Below are positions 21,527 through 31,539 of a stretch of DNA of 64,000 bases, piece by piece. Below the pieces are notes generated by a model that saw only the letters and a program-made list of their open reading frames with translations, did not search any database and had not been told where the DNA came from. The stretch is from NCBI GenBank assembly GCA_947646735.1, contig CANTFK010000054.1:124001-188000 (forward strand), read 5' to 3'. The DNA is from Peronospora farinosa. Its lineage: Eukaryota; Oomycota; Peronosporomycetes; Peronosporales; Peronosporaceae. A program made the position numbers and the translations under genes. Each line of letters opens with the position of its first letter. Positions within the stretch are counted from its first letter, which is position 1.

Positions 21527-22882
21527 TCAATCGACCGCCGGAGTCATATCAAGGAAGCTCTCCCAGAGCTCCTCGTTATAGTCATGCTTCCACTTCATAC
21601 AAAAGCAAAACGTTTCGGGATCCTCGACGTGGACAAACGTCTTCATCACAACCGGGTCATCGGTCGTGGTTGATCCATCCTTCAAACGATAGAAGATGCG
21701 CTTAGCGCAACGCGGATCTAGTACCTTCACCAAAATCTCGACCTACACACGCAAGCGTCAGCATGCTCGCACACACAATAGTAAATTACACGGACAAACA
21801 AGTACCTTGTATCTGCTGCCAATTGATGGAGTCTCTTCAACCGATCCAGGAAGCATGTTGACGATAGGAACATCAAGGCTAAGACCGTCGTAAAAGCCAA
21901 CCATACCGTACGAAAGTGCAAGCACATTGTTCGGATCACGATCGTACTTAGCAAATTCAGGCTTGTTGTCATTGCATTGCTGTTTCGACACCAACTGATA
22001 TCTCTCTGCCTTGCCGTACGGAGCAAACAGCCACTCGTGTTCGATACGTTGATAACGAAACTCGTCCGACGAGGGGTCCAGATTGGAAAGGACTGTAGTC
22101 GACGAATTATAGTCGGAGTACATGATACTCTGAAGTTCAGACGCTACAGCTTCAACTCGTGTAAGTTTCAACGTAATAGGTTGGCCATACAATGGAGAGT
22201 CAGGCGTGTGCGGACCCACATCCAAGTCATATTCAAATAACCTTGCATCTTTTTCTGAACAAGTAAACACAAGACAGTTAGTAAGCACAAAACAGCACGA
22301 TTACACACTGGCAAGATCGTCGCACCTGTCTTAAACAGAACATGGATGCACAATCGCTTGTCTTCATACCAAAAAGCGACATCCTTGTCCCCTGTCCGGC
22401 ACGCCGGATCGTACCATCCTAACCGTGATGACGCCAGCCGATAGAGACAGCTGCGAATTCCTTTCGTGCCCAGCGCATTATAAATGTATCCACTGACGAG
22501 CCACAACCTTGTTGTTTGTTGGGCTTGCCCCGGAACCACAACCAGCACGTGAATTTGTCTTGCTCTTGGAGTCTCCATTCCTTCAAGGAATTTGGCAATA
22601 GAGTCCTCCTCCTGCAGCTCTCGATCTCCTTTCGTTAACTCTTCGACGTGAGGAGTCATCATGTCCTCATCTAGCTGTGTTACATCTTCCGTGCTCGATG
22701 GCCAGCCACTTGCCGTCCACCGTCTTGGCAGGGAAGAGCTGCAGGTTACGTGCAGGACCTTGAAGGTCTTCATTCTTTGCCTTAATAGCATCTTTCAAAT
22801 GCCCCACCGACTGATTCGCGTCGATATCCACAGAAAAGACGCTTTCCTTCGTACCAACGATCGCACATATTAACTTTACCAT
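21527..22882 (-). pseudogene. CRN (Crinkler) effector with HNH-like C-terminus, frameshifted
   Basis: The start codon at 22882 opens a CRN header (LICAIVG, then LQLFPAK). The frame then shifts by one base near 22700, where this copy has one nucleotide more than the paralogue at 27 kb. After the shift the DWL-type end (RQIHVLVVVP) is intact. Two GT-AG introns (22255-22325 and 21743-21805) connect the C-terminal exons, ending at a TGA at 21527. The C-terminal region contains IEHEWLFAPYGK and DPNNVLALSYGMVGFYDG, which resembles HNH-type nuclease ends of CRN proteins; the second catalytic His is not obvious. CRN proteins enter host cells and act in the nucleus. With the 1-nt insertion the gene is most likely dead. 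Confidence 0.75.
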
Positions 22883-23158
22883 TGCTTCTGATTCTTGAAT
22901 GAGGGAGAGAAAGAACAACAAGAATTTGCTATTCGTACATGAATATGATAGGTTGTATGTGACACTATACTGAGGCCAAGATGCGGAATATTTTCTCATT
23001 CTAATTGACTAACTACCAAAATTATATGTCGGTTATTATGACTTCAATATAATGCTGACTGAGACGGGTAAGACTTAATTAATTGTCGCATGGACTCGAC
23101 AAAATCATTTTGTTCCTACATTCCCGTCCCAAAGTAAGACCTTTCCTCGAAGCACAAG
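22883..23158. promoter_or_regulatory. Upstream region of the frameshifted CRN gene
   Basis: This segment resembles the region upstream of the second CRN gene (27281-27470). Both contain TTGTATGTGACACTAT and similar runs before the start codon. It marks the duplicated promoter and links this CRN to the eIF2-gamma pseudogene that follows on the plus strand. Confidence 0.55.
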
Positions 23159-23706
23159 TTAGTTGTCGTCTGTTCATTCGATGTGCCTGGTGACGACGTG
23201 GAGAATTTAAAAGGTGGCGCCGCAGGTGGCTCTATTCGTATGCTGCGTGTCGGTGACGAAATGGACGTGCGCTCAGTATTGTGTCAGCAAGGATGAGCAC
23301 GATGACTTGCGTCCCTATTGTGTCGTTTCGTGTGGACAAGAACGACCTGCAAGTGCTGTACGCGGCAGACTGATCGGTGTAGGAAAGCACATAGTTCCAA
23401 CGCTGATGCGTTCGGATCGTCTGGTCGGCCAGGTGCTGTGTCTGAAGAGCAGTGTGCCTCCCGTACTCACAGAGCTGTACATTTACTTTCAATTTGCTTA
23501 AGCGTCAACTGAGTGTGAAGCCTCAGGAGGGCAGCAAGGCCTCGAAATATGCGGAAGCTGTCGAAGGCAGAAGTGCTGCGGTGAAGCAAATCCCGTCAAA
23601 ATTACTCACGATTCCTGTGTGCACGCAGGAAAGAAAGAAAATTGCCATCAGACGTCGGATTGAGGAGCATTGGCGCCGTATTGTTGGGCTAAATTCGCCG
23701 TGGTAG
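23159..23706 (+). pseudogene. eIF2-gamma pseudogene fragment A
   Basis: Pieces in several frames match translation initiation factor 2 gamma in order: SFDVPGDDVENLKGGAAGGSI, then the segment before RLIGVGKH, then RSDRLVGQVL, a TELYI stretch, and VCTQERKKIAIRRRIEEHWR. The GTPase domain is missing and the frame is broken at least twice (about 23355 and 23497), so it is dead. The nearest relative is fragment B at 27.8-28.4 kb, with which it shares lesions. It lies head-to-head with the frameshifted CRN gene. Confidence 0.85.
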
Positions 23707-25489
23707 CCGGTGCGGACTCTTGAGTAGAAACATACTCCGTCCTGTCCATCTCAAGTCGCAGAAAGAAGAAACAATAAAGGTTGTCCAGAGGAAAGACGCA
23801 GGAAAGGATCCGATGAAGACAAAAGAGCAAGTGCGGAGGCTGTAGCTCGTGTAGTTGGAATCCAGTTTCATGCAATTCCTTTTCTTGATTCTTTCTTTGC
23901 CTGCCGAGAACATTATTGTTGAGCGAAAACAATGTAAGATACGTATATGACACTTGTGACTGCGCAGTTGTTGGCACATGTTTCCTTGCAAGATAATGTA
24001 GAGCAGTATGTAGCAAGACGCTTAGTAACTCGATGCATGAAGTTTTGAGTCGAGGAGACGTGTTGGCAGGTGTCAGAAGCGCTTCATCCTCGACCCTGAC
24101 AACTATTGTGACAGCGTGGCAGACGTCATCCAGCTTCGATTGAACAGTGAGCCGAACTTGTCACAAACGCTTGCTAGTAGCACAACATCGGTCTTCTATG
24201 AATGGAGATGAAATACTACCTTGTCACAGACTCACGACGTAAATTGCCCACATCGAAGGTGGAATGAAGGTGGAGACGATGCGTCGGTTATACCACCACT
24301 AGCGTTCAACCACACAGATTACGCATTAGCTTATCCCATCAAGCTGATGGAGATCGACCGTTGGACGACACTCGTCCACAACGGGACGTGTGCGCGACTT
24401 TGGTGCTCCTTCGTGTAGTAGGCCAAGTTCCGCTTCCCGCTGCTGGCGCGCGCGAATTTGGTATCGACCTTAGTGCTTCGTGCTGAAATGAACGTAGCCG
24501 TGCAGCAACCATGATGTGCTGTAGTACTGTCCTGACAACATGCCATTGACGGCGCCATGACCAAGGGTCCTTGCTACGATAGGTCTTCTTTGTCCAAACC
24601 GGGCAGCCAGCTAGTACCGCGCTTCCGTCTGGTAATCATCCCTTTGATGCTGCCACGCCGTTTGTCACATCTGCGACCTGGCCGTCGTATACGAGGTCCA
24701 GGTCGGCCAATGCCCCCCCCTAGCAACGTGCGCGTGCACAACACTGAAAAACTGGCCAGATACTCGCGTATCAAGGCATACCTAGGAGTTTTGGGCTGGC
24801 GTGTTATCGTATACGCGTTGATATATGGCACACTTATGATTGGTGCGTTGCTTCCGTCAAATTGAAGACGTGAAGTGCGCTGCCACCCAGCTGAGCCTGC
24901 GAAATATGTCTAGGGCGGTGGGGATGCACGCGGGCGACTATCACGGTGGGAGACACGTCCAAGATCTCAGCGCCGATTGCAGCAGTAACATTTTCGAGGA
25001 CAGCGATTGCCTCGCCAAAGAAGCCATACCGTCGTCTGGCGTCTACTGCTCGGGGGGATGAAAGTGGATAATTTGGTCCAGCTTCACGGAGAAGCAGCAC
25101 AGCGTTGTTAAGGCGGACGAGAATACTCGTTGTGGAGACTTCCGTCGAGAAGAACAAAAGCGATGCTGGTATACTAAAAAGTTGGTGCCATCGAGTGCCG
25201 AAGCGGAATAAATTTGCTTTTGCAGTCGATAACTTTTTCGCTTGCGAGCTCAAATTTGCCCTTGTTTGTTTTGTCATAACCCTTTTGATATGGCATCACG
25301 TGTGGGCGTCTAATTTCTTCTGCATTGCCTTAAAGCGCTCTTTGTCAAGCTTGGTATTGCTTGGCTGAGTTCGCTACCTTTGTGTACCATTAAGTGCAGG
25401 CAAGAAAACTATAAGTTCATTCTCGATGCACATGGATACATCATCTTATTCACTCCTTACTATTGCGTCGGAAGAACATTTACTGTTTG
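23707..25489. other. Spacer with a relic of the 379-aa gene
   Basis: About 23950-24065 is a diverged copy of part of exon 2 of the gene at 19.5-20.8 kb (matching bases about 20365-20475, with TTGTTGGCACAT and CAAGACGCTTAGT in common). 24100-25489 contains only short overlapping frames with no recognisable product. Confidence 0.5.
23950..24065 (+). pseudogene. Relic of the 379-aa gene (exon 2 fragment)
   Basis: About 110 bp align by eye to 20365-20475 at roughly three quarters identity, including the ends TTGTTGGCACAT and TTTTGAGTCGA. The frame is lost. It shows that pieces of the neighbouring gene were copied into the CRN island. Confidence 0.65.
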
Positions 25490-27280
25490 TTATGCAGCTC
25501 TTAATAGATGTTCAATTGTCTCGAAGAGTGATACTGCCGTGGGTCTCTTTTCCGGACTCTTCTGTAAACACTCTGCTTTGATTGTCTCCAGATTAGCCGG
25601 AATATCGAAGATTGTTGACGTCTGTATGAGGTAGCCCACGCTCCAAATGTCGACCTTGACCGTATGGGACGAACACGACAGTGTTTCAGGAGCATGCGAT
25701 TCCGCCTTCAAATGTTCCACTTTTGCAGCCGGTGACAGTGCTCCGTCGTCAAAGTCGATCAGAAACCACTTGTCATCTTCACCTTGGTACTTCAGCACAT
25801 TTTCCCATCTCAAGTCTCGATGCATGATATTGATGGCGTGCAGTGCCACTAGCGCCTTGAGTATATCGCGTAAGGCCGTCAGGAGCTGGTGGACGTTTTC
25901 AGGTACAGCAAGTCGACCAACAGGAGAAAGCGTTACGTGTCGCTTCTTCATGTTTCCAGTCATTAGCTGGACAACGTTCGGGACCGAACATTCCTTCATT
26001 CGACCATGTAGATCTTTTAAGTTCTGAATGATGCTGTCACTTGGCATATCCGAGGGATACGTCTTCACTACACAATCCTCCGCAAACGATATCTGCACAC
26101 CATTGTCTCGCTTTATTATGCCGTACTCGCGTACGTCTAGCGACGGGATAAGATCCAAAACTGGTCGGAAAAGAGTCGAAAGATTGAGCAACGCGAGAAA
26201 AAACAAAAGCCGGCTACTGAGATCATCCAAATCGTACGTCTCAATGGTTTCCACTTTTGCACCACATTCCGTCGTCTCGTCTCTCCGAATAGCTACCAAG
26301 CACACTTGCAGACCTACAGCAGCGTAGCCAAAAATGTACGGCGCAGCGTCATATTTCCATATCAGTCTATCGTGCAATTCTTCGATCGGCACTTCCAACG
26401 CTCCACTTGCTTTTTCTTCCCCGCGAAATACGCACACATTGCTTTTGCCGTAGTAAAAACACAAATCTGGTCGATAGAGGTCAGCAGAAGTAGATGTGTT
26501 CATATAACGACAATAGCGCCCGTTTACCACACGCTCCAGCAGTTTCGCAATGAGGCTATCCCACAAGTAATAGTAGGCTCCGGACCTGTGGCTGCGAGGA
26601 CTAACAAAATCCCCCACGATTGTTATAGATTCATACCCAACTATTTTACGTGGTTCGGGTTCAAATAGCTTGTAGAAAGCGCGAGTACACTTTCCAGTTG
26701 CGTTATGCGCGGATATCAACTCGAAATGCCGTTCGTATATGGGGATTTTAATACGAAGCGGGCGTTGCAGGTACTCTCTCAAGTCTTCACAAGTCAATGG
26801 TAATACTGTTACCTGCTCGTTCTTAATTGCATCCATCCAAACGTCAAGAGCGTCATCATCTGCCCTTTTTCGCTTCTTCTCGTTACCGAGTGCCGGAAAT
26901 TCCTCAGGAACCACGACCAGCACGTGAATTTGTCTTGCTGTTGGAGTCTCCATACCTGCAAGGAGATTGGCAATAGAGTCCTCCACTTGCAGCTCTCGGA
27001 CTTCTTCCGTTAACTCTACGACGTGAGAAGTCTTTTCGCCCTTCTTCAGCTTTTTAACATCTTCCGTGCTCGACGACAGCCACTTGCCGCCCTTCGTCTT
27101 TGCCGTGCCGATTTTCATCTTTGCAGGGAAGAGCTGCAGTTTGTTTGCGTCACATGGTATCCTCCTTGAGATCTTTGTCTTGATATCATCTTTCAATTTC
27201 TTCACAAAATATCTTGCGTCAGTTGTCACAGGAAATGCGCTTCCACTCACGCCAACGATAGCACATACCAATGTAACCAT
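25490..27280 (-). CDS. CRN (Crinkler) effector with kinase-like C-terminal domain
   Basis: An intact intron-less frame. The start at 27280 (MVTLVCAIVG) is chosen because CRN proteins open this way; the frame is open a further 120 codons upstream without CRN character. The product is 596 aa. Residues 1-54 are the header ending in LQLFPAK (variant of LFLAK), and residues 117-125 give the RQIHVLVVVP end of the DWL region. A basic nuclear-localisation-like run KKRKR lies at 135-139. The C-terminal half is a D2-type kinase-like domain with HRDLRWENVL at 487, LIDFDDG at about 508 (DFD replaces DFG), APETL and VDIWSVG at about 543. CRN kinases act in the host nucleus and can trigger cell death; activity of this copy is not proven. 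No classical signal peptide is visible. Confidence 0.88.
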   Translation of the reverse strand: MVTLVCAIVGVSGSAFPVTTDARYFVKKLKDDIKTKISRRIPCDANKLQLFPAKMKIGTAKTKGGKWLSSSTEDVKKLKKGEKTSHVVELTEEVRELQVEDSIANLLAGMETPTARQIHVLVVVPEEFPALGNEKKRKRADDDALDVWMDAIKNEQVTVLPLTCEDLREYLQRPLRIKIPIYERHFELISAHNATGKCTRAFYKLFEPEPRKIVGYESITIVGDFVSPRSHRSGAYYYLWDSLIAKLLERVVNGRYCRYMNTSTSADLYRPDLCFYYGKSNVCVFRGEEKASGALEVPIEELHDRLIWKYDAAPYIFGYAAVGLQVCLVAIRRDETTECGAKVETIETYDLDDLSSRLLFFLALLNLSTLFRPVLDLIPSLDVREYGIIKRDNGVQISFAEDCVVKTYPSDMPSDSIIQNLKDLHGRMKECSVPNVVQLMTGNMKKRHVTLSPVGRLAVPENVHQLLTALRDILKALVALHAINIMHRDLRWENVLKYQGEDDKWFLIDFDDGALSPAAKVEHLKAESHAPETLSCSSHTVKVDIWSVGYLIQTSTIFDIPANLETIKAECLQKSPEKRPTAVSLFETIEHLLRAA

Positions 27281-27794
27281 TTCTTCTTTAGTCGGTAGAT
27301 TCTCGAATGAAAGAGAAGGAACGACAAAAACTTTTAAAGGTTTTGTCATTCCACTCATTAAAGGATTGTATGTGACACTATAACATCCTTTCATTCTGCT
27401 ATGGATTGTATGTGACACTATGACATCCTTTCCTTCTGATAGACTGACTACCGAAATCGTATCGTTGCTTGCCTGACTTAGAGGGGAAAGAGTGTCCATT
27501 TTACCTTTTAAAAAAAATTGAACTGTCGAGCGACGCGGCACCGGTGCCGGCCCGAGGGAGGAAGGATTACAAACACAGTAGAAGAAGACCGTCCTTCCTA
27601 TATTCCTTATGGCTAAACTGCTGAATGGTGCCGCCTTCATGGATGCCCCGTTGCTGCTTGTTACATGTAATAAAGTGTGACTTCAGCCGCAGACGTTTAA
27701 GCACCTATTTTGCTGCTAATGAGATCATGCGCTTGCAGAATCTTTATTCTTTGCAGAACAGGTGAATTAAATTAAGGAACGTACCATTGTGGCA
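27281..27794. promoter_or_regulatory. Upstream region of the intact CRN gene
   Basis: Contains two copies of GGATTGTATGTGACACTAT (about 27364 and 27404), the same element seen upstream of the frameshifted CRN gene. An in-frame extension of the CRN frame crosses this region without conserved residues, so it is treated as promoter. No other feature. Confidence 0.5.
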
Positions 27795-28441
27795 TAGCAC
27801 GAGCAAATTAAGAAGTGTGTGGCCGCTACGGTCGCTCGCAACGCCCCGATTATTCTCATCCTGGCTGTGTTTAAGTACAATGTGGACGTGGTGTGCCAGT
27901 ACACTTTGCCACAACTTTTTCAGTCAAAGCAAGACCCTATATCTCGGAAGCTTAAGTTGATGGTCATTCGTTTATTCGATGTGCATAAACCTATTGAGAA
28001 CGTGGAAAATCTCTTAAAAATGGTGTCAGATGGCTCTATTCTGAAGGGTGTGCTGCGCGTCACGACGAGGTCGAGGTGCGCTGCATATTTGTCAGCAAGG
28101 ACGAGCAAGATGACTTACGTACCTCTTGTGTCGCTTGGTGCGGACAAGAAAGACCTGCAGGTGCTGTACGCGGTAGACTGATCGGTGTAGGAAAGCACAT
28201 GGACCCGACGCTAATGCGTTCGGATCGTCTGGTCGGCCAGGTGCTGTGTCTGAAGAGCAGTGTGCCTCCCGTACTCACAGAGCTGTACATTTGCTTTCAA
28301 TTTGCTTAAGCGTCGACTGAGTGTGAAGCCTCAGGAGGGCAGCAAGGCCTCGAAATATGCGGAAGCTGGCTGACGTGTTGGCTGTGAAGCAAATCCCGTC
28401 AAAATTACTCACGTTTCCCGTGTGCATGCAGGAAAGTGAAA
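27795..28441 (+). pseudogene. eIF2-gamma pseudogene fragment B
   Basis: Reads as eIF2-gamma domains after the GTPase: NAPIILILAVFKYNVDVVCQY, LMVIRLFDVHKPIENVENL, GSILKGVLRV, then, after frame changes, RLIGVGKHMDPTLMRSDRL and the region ending near VCMQE. It starts further upstream in the gene than fragment A and ends earlier. Between about 28077 and 28345 it is nearly identical to 23278-23533 and shares with it a 1-nt deletion just before RLIGVGK and the frame change near the GCTTAAGCGTC sequence. It is dead. Confidence 0.87.
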
Positions 28442-28745
28442 AGTCGCCGAAACCATAATTTTGAAAGGAAGAACCGTTACGACTGCCTATCTAGTACCGG
28501 GATGAAAAAATAGGCAAACATGACATTCCTGAGACCATCATGTAATGCAACCTGCAGCAAATTAATCTACTACATCGACTTTACTAGGCATAGGCGTAGA
28601 TAGCAGGCTTCCTCGTCGGCGTTGTCTATATCGCCTTAGTGACTCCGTTTGTGAATTCTATGCTCATGTAGTAACATTTGCAATGATACAAACCAAGTTA
28701 TGACATTTGAGAATCCATACTCGACGTTTTCACGTCGCCAAAGTA
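28442..28745. other. Short spacer
   Basis: No gene recognised. The last five bases (AAGTA, 28741-28745) are the left copy of the target-site duplication of the following LTR. Confidence 0.5.
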
Positions 28746-29344
28746 TGTAACAGGGCATCTAGTTACACGCAAACATTAAGTTATATACTTAATGTTTGGT
28801 CTAAAAGTATCCATGATTACTTTTGACCTGTCACTTGGGTGCGATACACAGATGTGATTCACTCTCGTGAATGTGATATCCATTTATGGATTCACATGGG
28901 AAGGGATGACGCTAGTTGAAGCTAGGCGTCGCGACGTCTCAGAAGGACGTCAGTTGCAATCTTAAATCTAGACTAAGTTCATGCGGTCAGGATACGCTTC
29001 TAAAGAGTCGCGTGTCTGATCTATATACATATATAGCCAATCAGTAGTTAAGTTTATATTTAATTATAATTCATTAAAAATAGCTCAGTCTTGAATTTGC
29101 TAACACCGAAGCACCACGAACGAGAAGCTAAAAAGCTTCTGCGTGACGTCGGTGACTTCTTGTCTTAAAATTTCGTTGCACTCTCGCTTAAGCGAGAGGC
29201 AACTGGTGGTACGACTGCTTAAGCAGTCGACCAACCGCATAACCACCCTCGCACGCGAAGGTAAGACGGTCTAACCGCTTCCTCGCTTGTGCTGAAGGTG
29301 TGTGCTAGTAGCACGAGGCAACTATGTAGAAGTGCCCGTCTACA
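28746..29344 (+). mobile_element. Solo Ty3/gypsy LTR with AAGTA target-site duplication
   Basis: A 599-bp segment starting TGTAACAGGGC and ending CCCGTCTACA. The 5-bp sequence AAGTA directly precedes it (28741-28745) and directly follows it (29345-29349). It is clearly related to the LTR at 29830-30399 (shared stretches such as CTCGTGAATGTGATATCCAT and GAGAAGCT...AAGCTTCTGCGT), which fixes orientation. It includes several perfect short hairpins, such as CTCGCTTAAGCGAG. No internal element remains, so it is a solo LTR. Confidence 0.9.
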
Positions 29345-29829
29345 AAGTATCCCGACGTTGATGTCCTGGCGTTCCAGCAACCGTCAAAGGTACATCTTGT
29401 AAGAGAGAAGCACGCTTTTCTGATCGTACTATAAGACAATAACGTCAGTACAGCACTTGGGAGTACATATCATATCTTGGCTCCAGGGCCTTGCGGTCAT
29501 GCAGCTCAGCCTCTGCTTTGACAAACGCAGCGAACTACATCACGTTCTTATAAGCTTTTTCAGCGAATCGTCCTTCATCATTTCACCCTTTAGCTGCTTC
29601 ATTAATTCTGCAGAGAACTCCTTTGTGCAGTCACCGAACAAACTACCAATGGTCATGAGCCAAGGAGCTACTAAGACGAAGCCTTCTTCACATCGTCGAT
29701 ACCATCGCCAGCGTCAGGCATTAGCAACAAACTCTGCGACGAAGTCATCAAGCGTAGGGAATGTATCCATAAACTAAGACATCTACGTATCGTCCACCAG
29801 CACATGACCATTCGTAAAGAAGCCACTAG
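29345..29829 (-). pseudogene. Possible minus-strand coding relic of unknown protein
   Basis: On the minus strand, 29771 down to about 29480 gives fragments with protein-like composition: TLDDFVAEFVANA, then LVAPWLMTIGSLFGDCTKEF and KQLKGEMMKDDSLKK, then in another frame FAAFVKAEAELHDRKALEP. Stops and a frame change break it. The family was not recognised. It sits between two LTRs and may be host sequence trapped there. Confidence 0.35.
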
Positions 29830-30399
29830 TGTAACGGGCTAATAGTTATACGGGTTCGTTAAGTGTATGTTACTTAACGGGTAGGCCTAAATGGGTACGA
29901 GGTACCTTAGGCCTACTACTTGGGTGAGGCACATTAATGTGACACACCCTCGTGAATGTGATATCCATGGATGGATTCACATTCAATGGAGTTGACGTCG
30001 AGTTAGGACTAGGCGTCGTGGTGACGCTTCAAACGGACGTCACCAGCGAGCTTAAATATATTTTAAGCTCGCACGCAAGGATACGCTTCCAAAGAGACGC
30101 GTGTCCGATCTTTTATATTTGGCCAATCAGTAATTGGATTTATATTTAGCTAATTTCTATTATATAAGTCAGTCTTAAACTCACTAACTATCGCCCACTG
30201 CGCACGAGAAGCTTAATAAGCTTCTGCGTAGCTCTTGTCTTAGCAGTTCGTTGGGCGGTTCGCTGCAAAGCGACCGGTATAGCGCTTTTTAGCGCCGGCC
30301 AACACCACCACCGCAAAGACGGTATAACCACTTCCTCGCGCTGCTAGAAGGTGTGCCCGCGCAGTACGTAGAAGCTTCTTTTCGGAGCGCTTGTCTACA
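29830..30399 (+). mobile_element. 5' LTR of Ty3/gypsy element 2
   Basis: A 570-bp segment from TGTAACGGGC to TTGTCTACA, homologous to the solo LTR at 28746-29344. Right after it comes CT then TGGTAGCACTAG, whose TGG start and spacing fit a tRNA primer-binding site. A gag-pol remnant follows on the same strand. The base before the LTR belongs to the possible target sequence ACTAG; a matching right copy next to a 3' LTR was not found. Confidence 0.75.
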
Positions 30400-30401
30400 C
30401 T

Positions 30402-30419
30402 TGGTAGCACTAGTAGTCC
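30402..30419 (+). promoter_or_regulatory. Putative primer-binding site
   Basis: Two bases after the LTR end the sequence TGGTAGCACTAGTAGTCC begins, starting with TGG as expected for pairing with a tRNA 3'-CCA end. Which tRNA is uncertain; the start is close to initiator-Met-type sites (TGGTATCA). Confidence 0.45.
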
Positions 30420-30539
30420 TTCCCACGACCCGTCTCTCTGAGCGTGCATGTGGACACGAATGTCCTCTTACGTTAATTAAATTAATTTCCTTACCTCTCC
30501 CAACCTTATAGGGAGTTGAATGAGCATTTGGCGCGCAAG

Positions 30540-31539
30540 GACTTGGTAAAAAAGCCCTGGCCAACCTCTTGAATTGTCCTCCTGAGCAACATGTTGCTCA
30601 GTTGGAGCAATTCGAGGCGTTTGTGCTCGAGCTGCGTAGAAATGCGTCCGAGGCAAACAGCCAAGCCACGGCTAAGTCCATCACTAAGACTCAGGATGAG
30701 TTTAGGCTTGAGCAGGCACGTAATGAGGCGCTCAACAGAACTGTTGAGACGCTTTCTGCCCGGCCTAATCATCCAAGGCTCATTCGGATGGACCCTCCGA
30801 AGTTAGATGGGACTGCCCCACATACGATTTTCCACTGGCTTTCAGAAGTGGAGCGATGCGGTATGGCGCAGCTCATAGAAGACGACACCAGAATGGTGTC
30901 GTATGCCATGTCCAACTTGCGTGGCAAAGCGTCAGAGTGAGCTTACTATGCGCTTATGGCAAACGCTGATGCGTTTCCATCATGGACGATTTTTAAGTCA
31001 AAGATTTGTGCCATGTATTAGCCGCCTAACAACGAAGTGTTGCTTATAGTGCGCTTCTTTGGAGCACGATAGGCGAAACACTCTCTGCAAGAATTGTGCA
31101 GGAGATGCGTTCGCTGTCGGCTTCCATTAATGGGGAACCGATACCAGAGCGTATCAAGGTGGCCACGTTCATGAAAGGACTTAGGCACGGCCCATCGCGT
31201 CAGGCTCTTTTTAGAAAGGTGCCAGCGACGATGGAAAAGGCAATTGACATTGTCTTAGTTGAGGAGCAATCCTACAACAGCGACTCGGCGACAGCCTATT
31301 ACAGGCCGTCTTCCGAGAAGTCTGATGCCACTCCTATGGAGTTAGGCAATGCAGATGTGATCTGCTACAAGTGCGGCAAGCGAGGCCATATGATGGCTCG
31401 CTGCTATGCCAAAGTAGCTGCTGGTGCTAAGGCAGCCAGCAAAAGGTCGCCCAACCCGAAGGGAGGTGCGAAAAACCGTGCACGACGCACGGGTTCAGCA
31501 CCTGCCCAAGATGGGTCGGAAAATGTGGGAGCGCAGTAG
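30540..31539 (+). pseudogene. Ty3/gypsy Gag with zinc knuckle (element 2)
   Basis: Gag-like sequence (EQFEAFVLELRRNAS, LIRMDPPKLDGTAPHTIFHW) continues to a stop at 30938-30940 and on past another at about 31018. It then gives a retrotransposon-gag helix region (RIKVATFMKGLRHGPSRQAL) and a CCHC zinc knuckle, CYKCGKRGHMMARC, at about 31363-31404, followed by a basic tail. The knuckle spacing C-x2-C-x4-H-x4-C is intact; the rest is broken. Confidence 0.88.

Noticed and set aside
27281..27640. 120-codon N-terminal extension of the intact CRN gene
   Set aside because: CRN proteins begin at the MVTLVCAIVG-type header. The extension has no conserved residues and overlaps the repeated promoter element.
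30410..30414. CTAG after the second LTR as a sign of a solo LTR
   Set aside because: The homologous LTR ends ten bases earlier, and the bases between fit a primer-binding site.
30240..30564. Two minus-strand frames of about 70-90 codons
   Set aside because: They lie in the 5' LTR and leader of the gypsy element and reflect its hairpin-rich, GC-skewed sequence.
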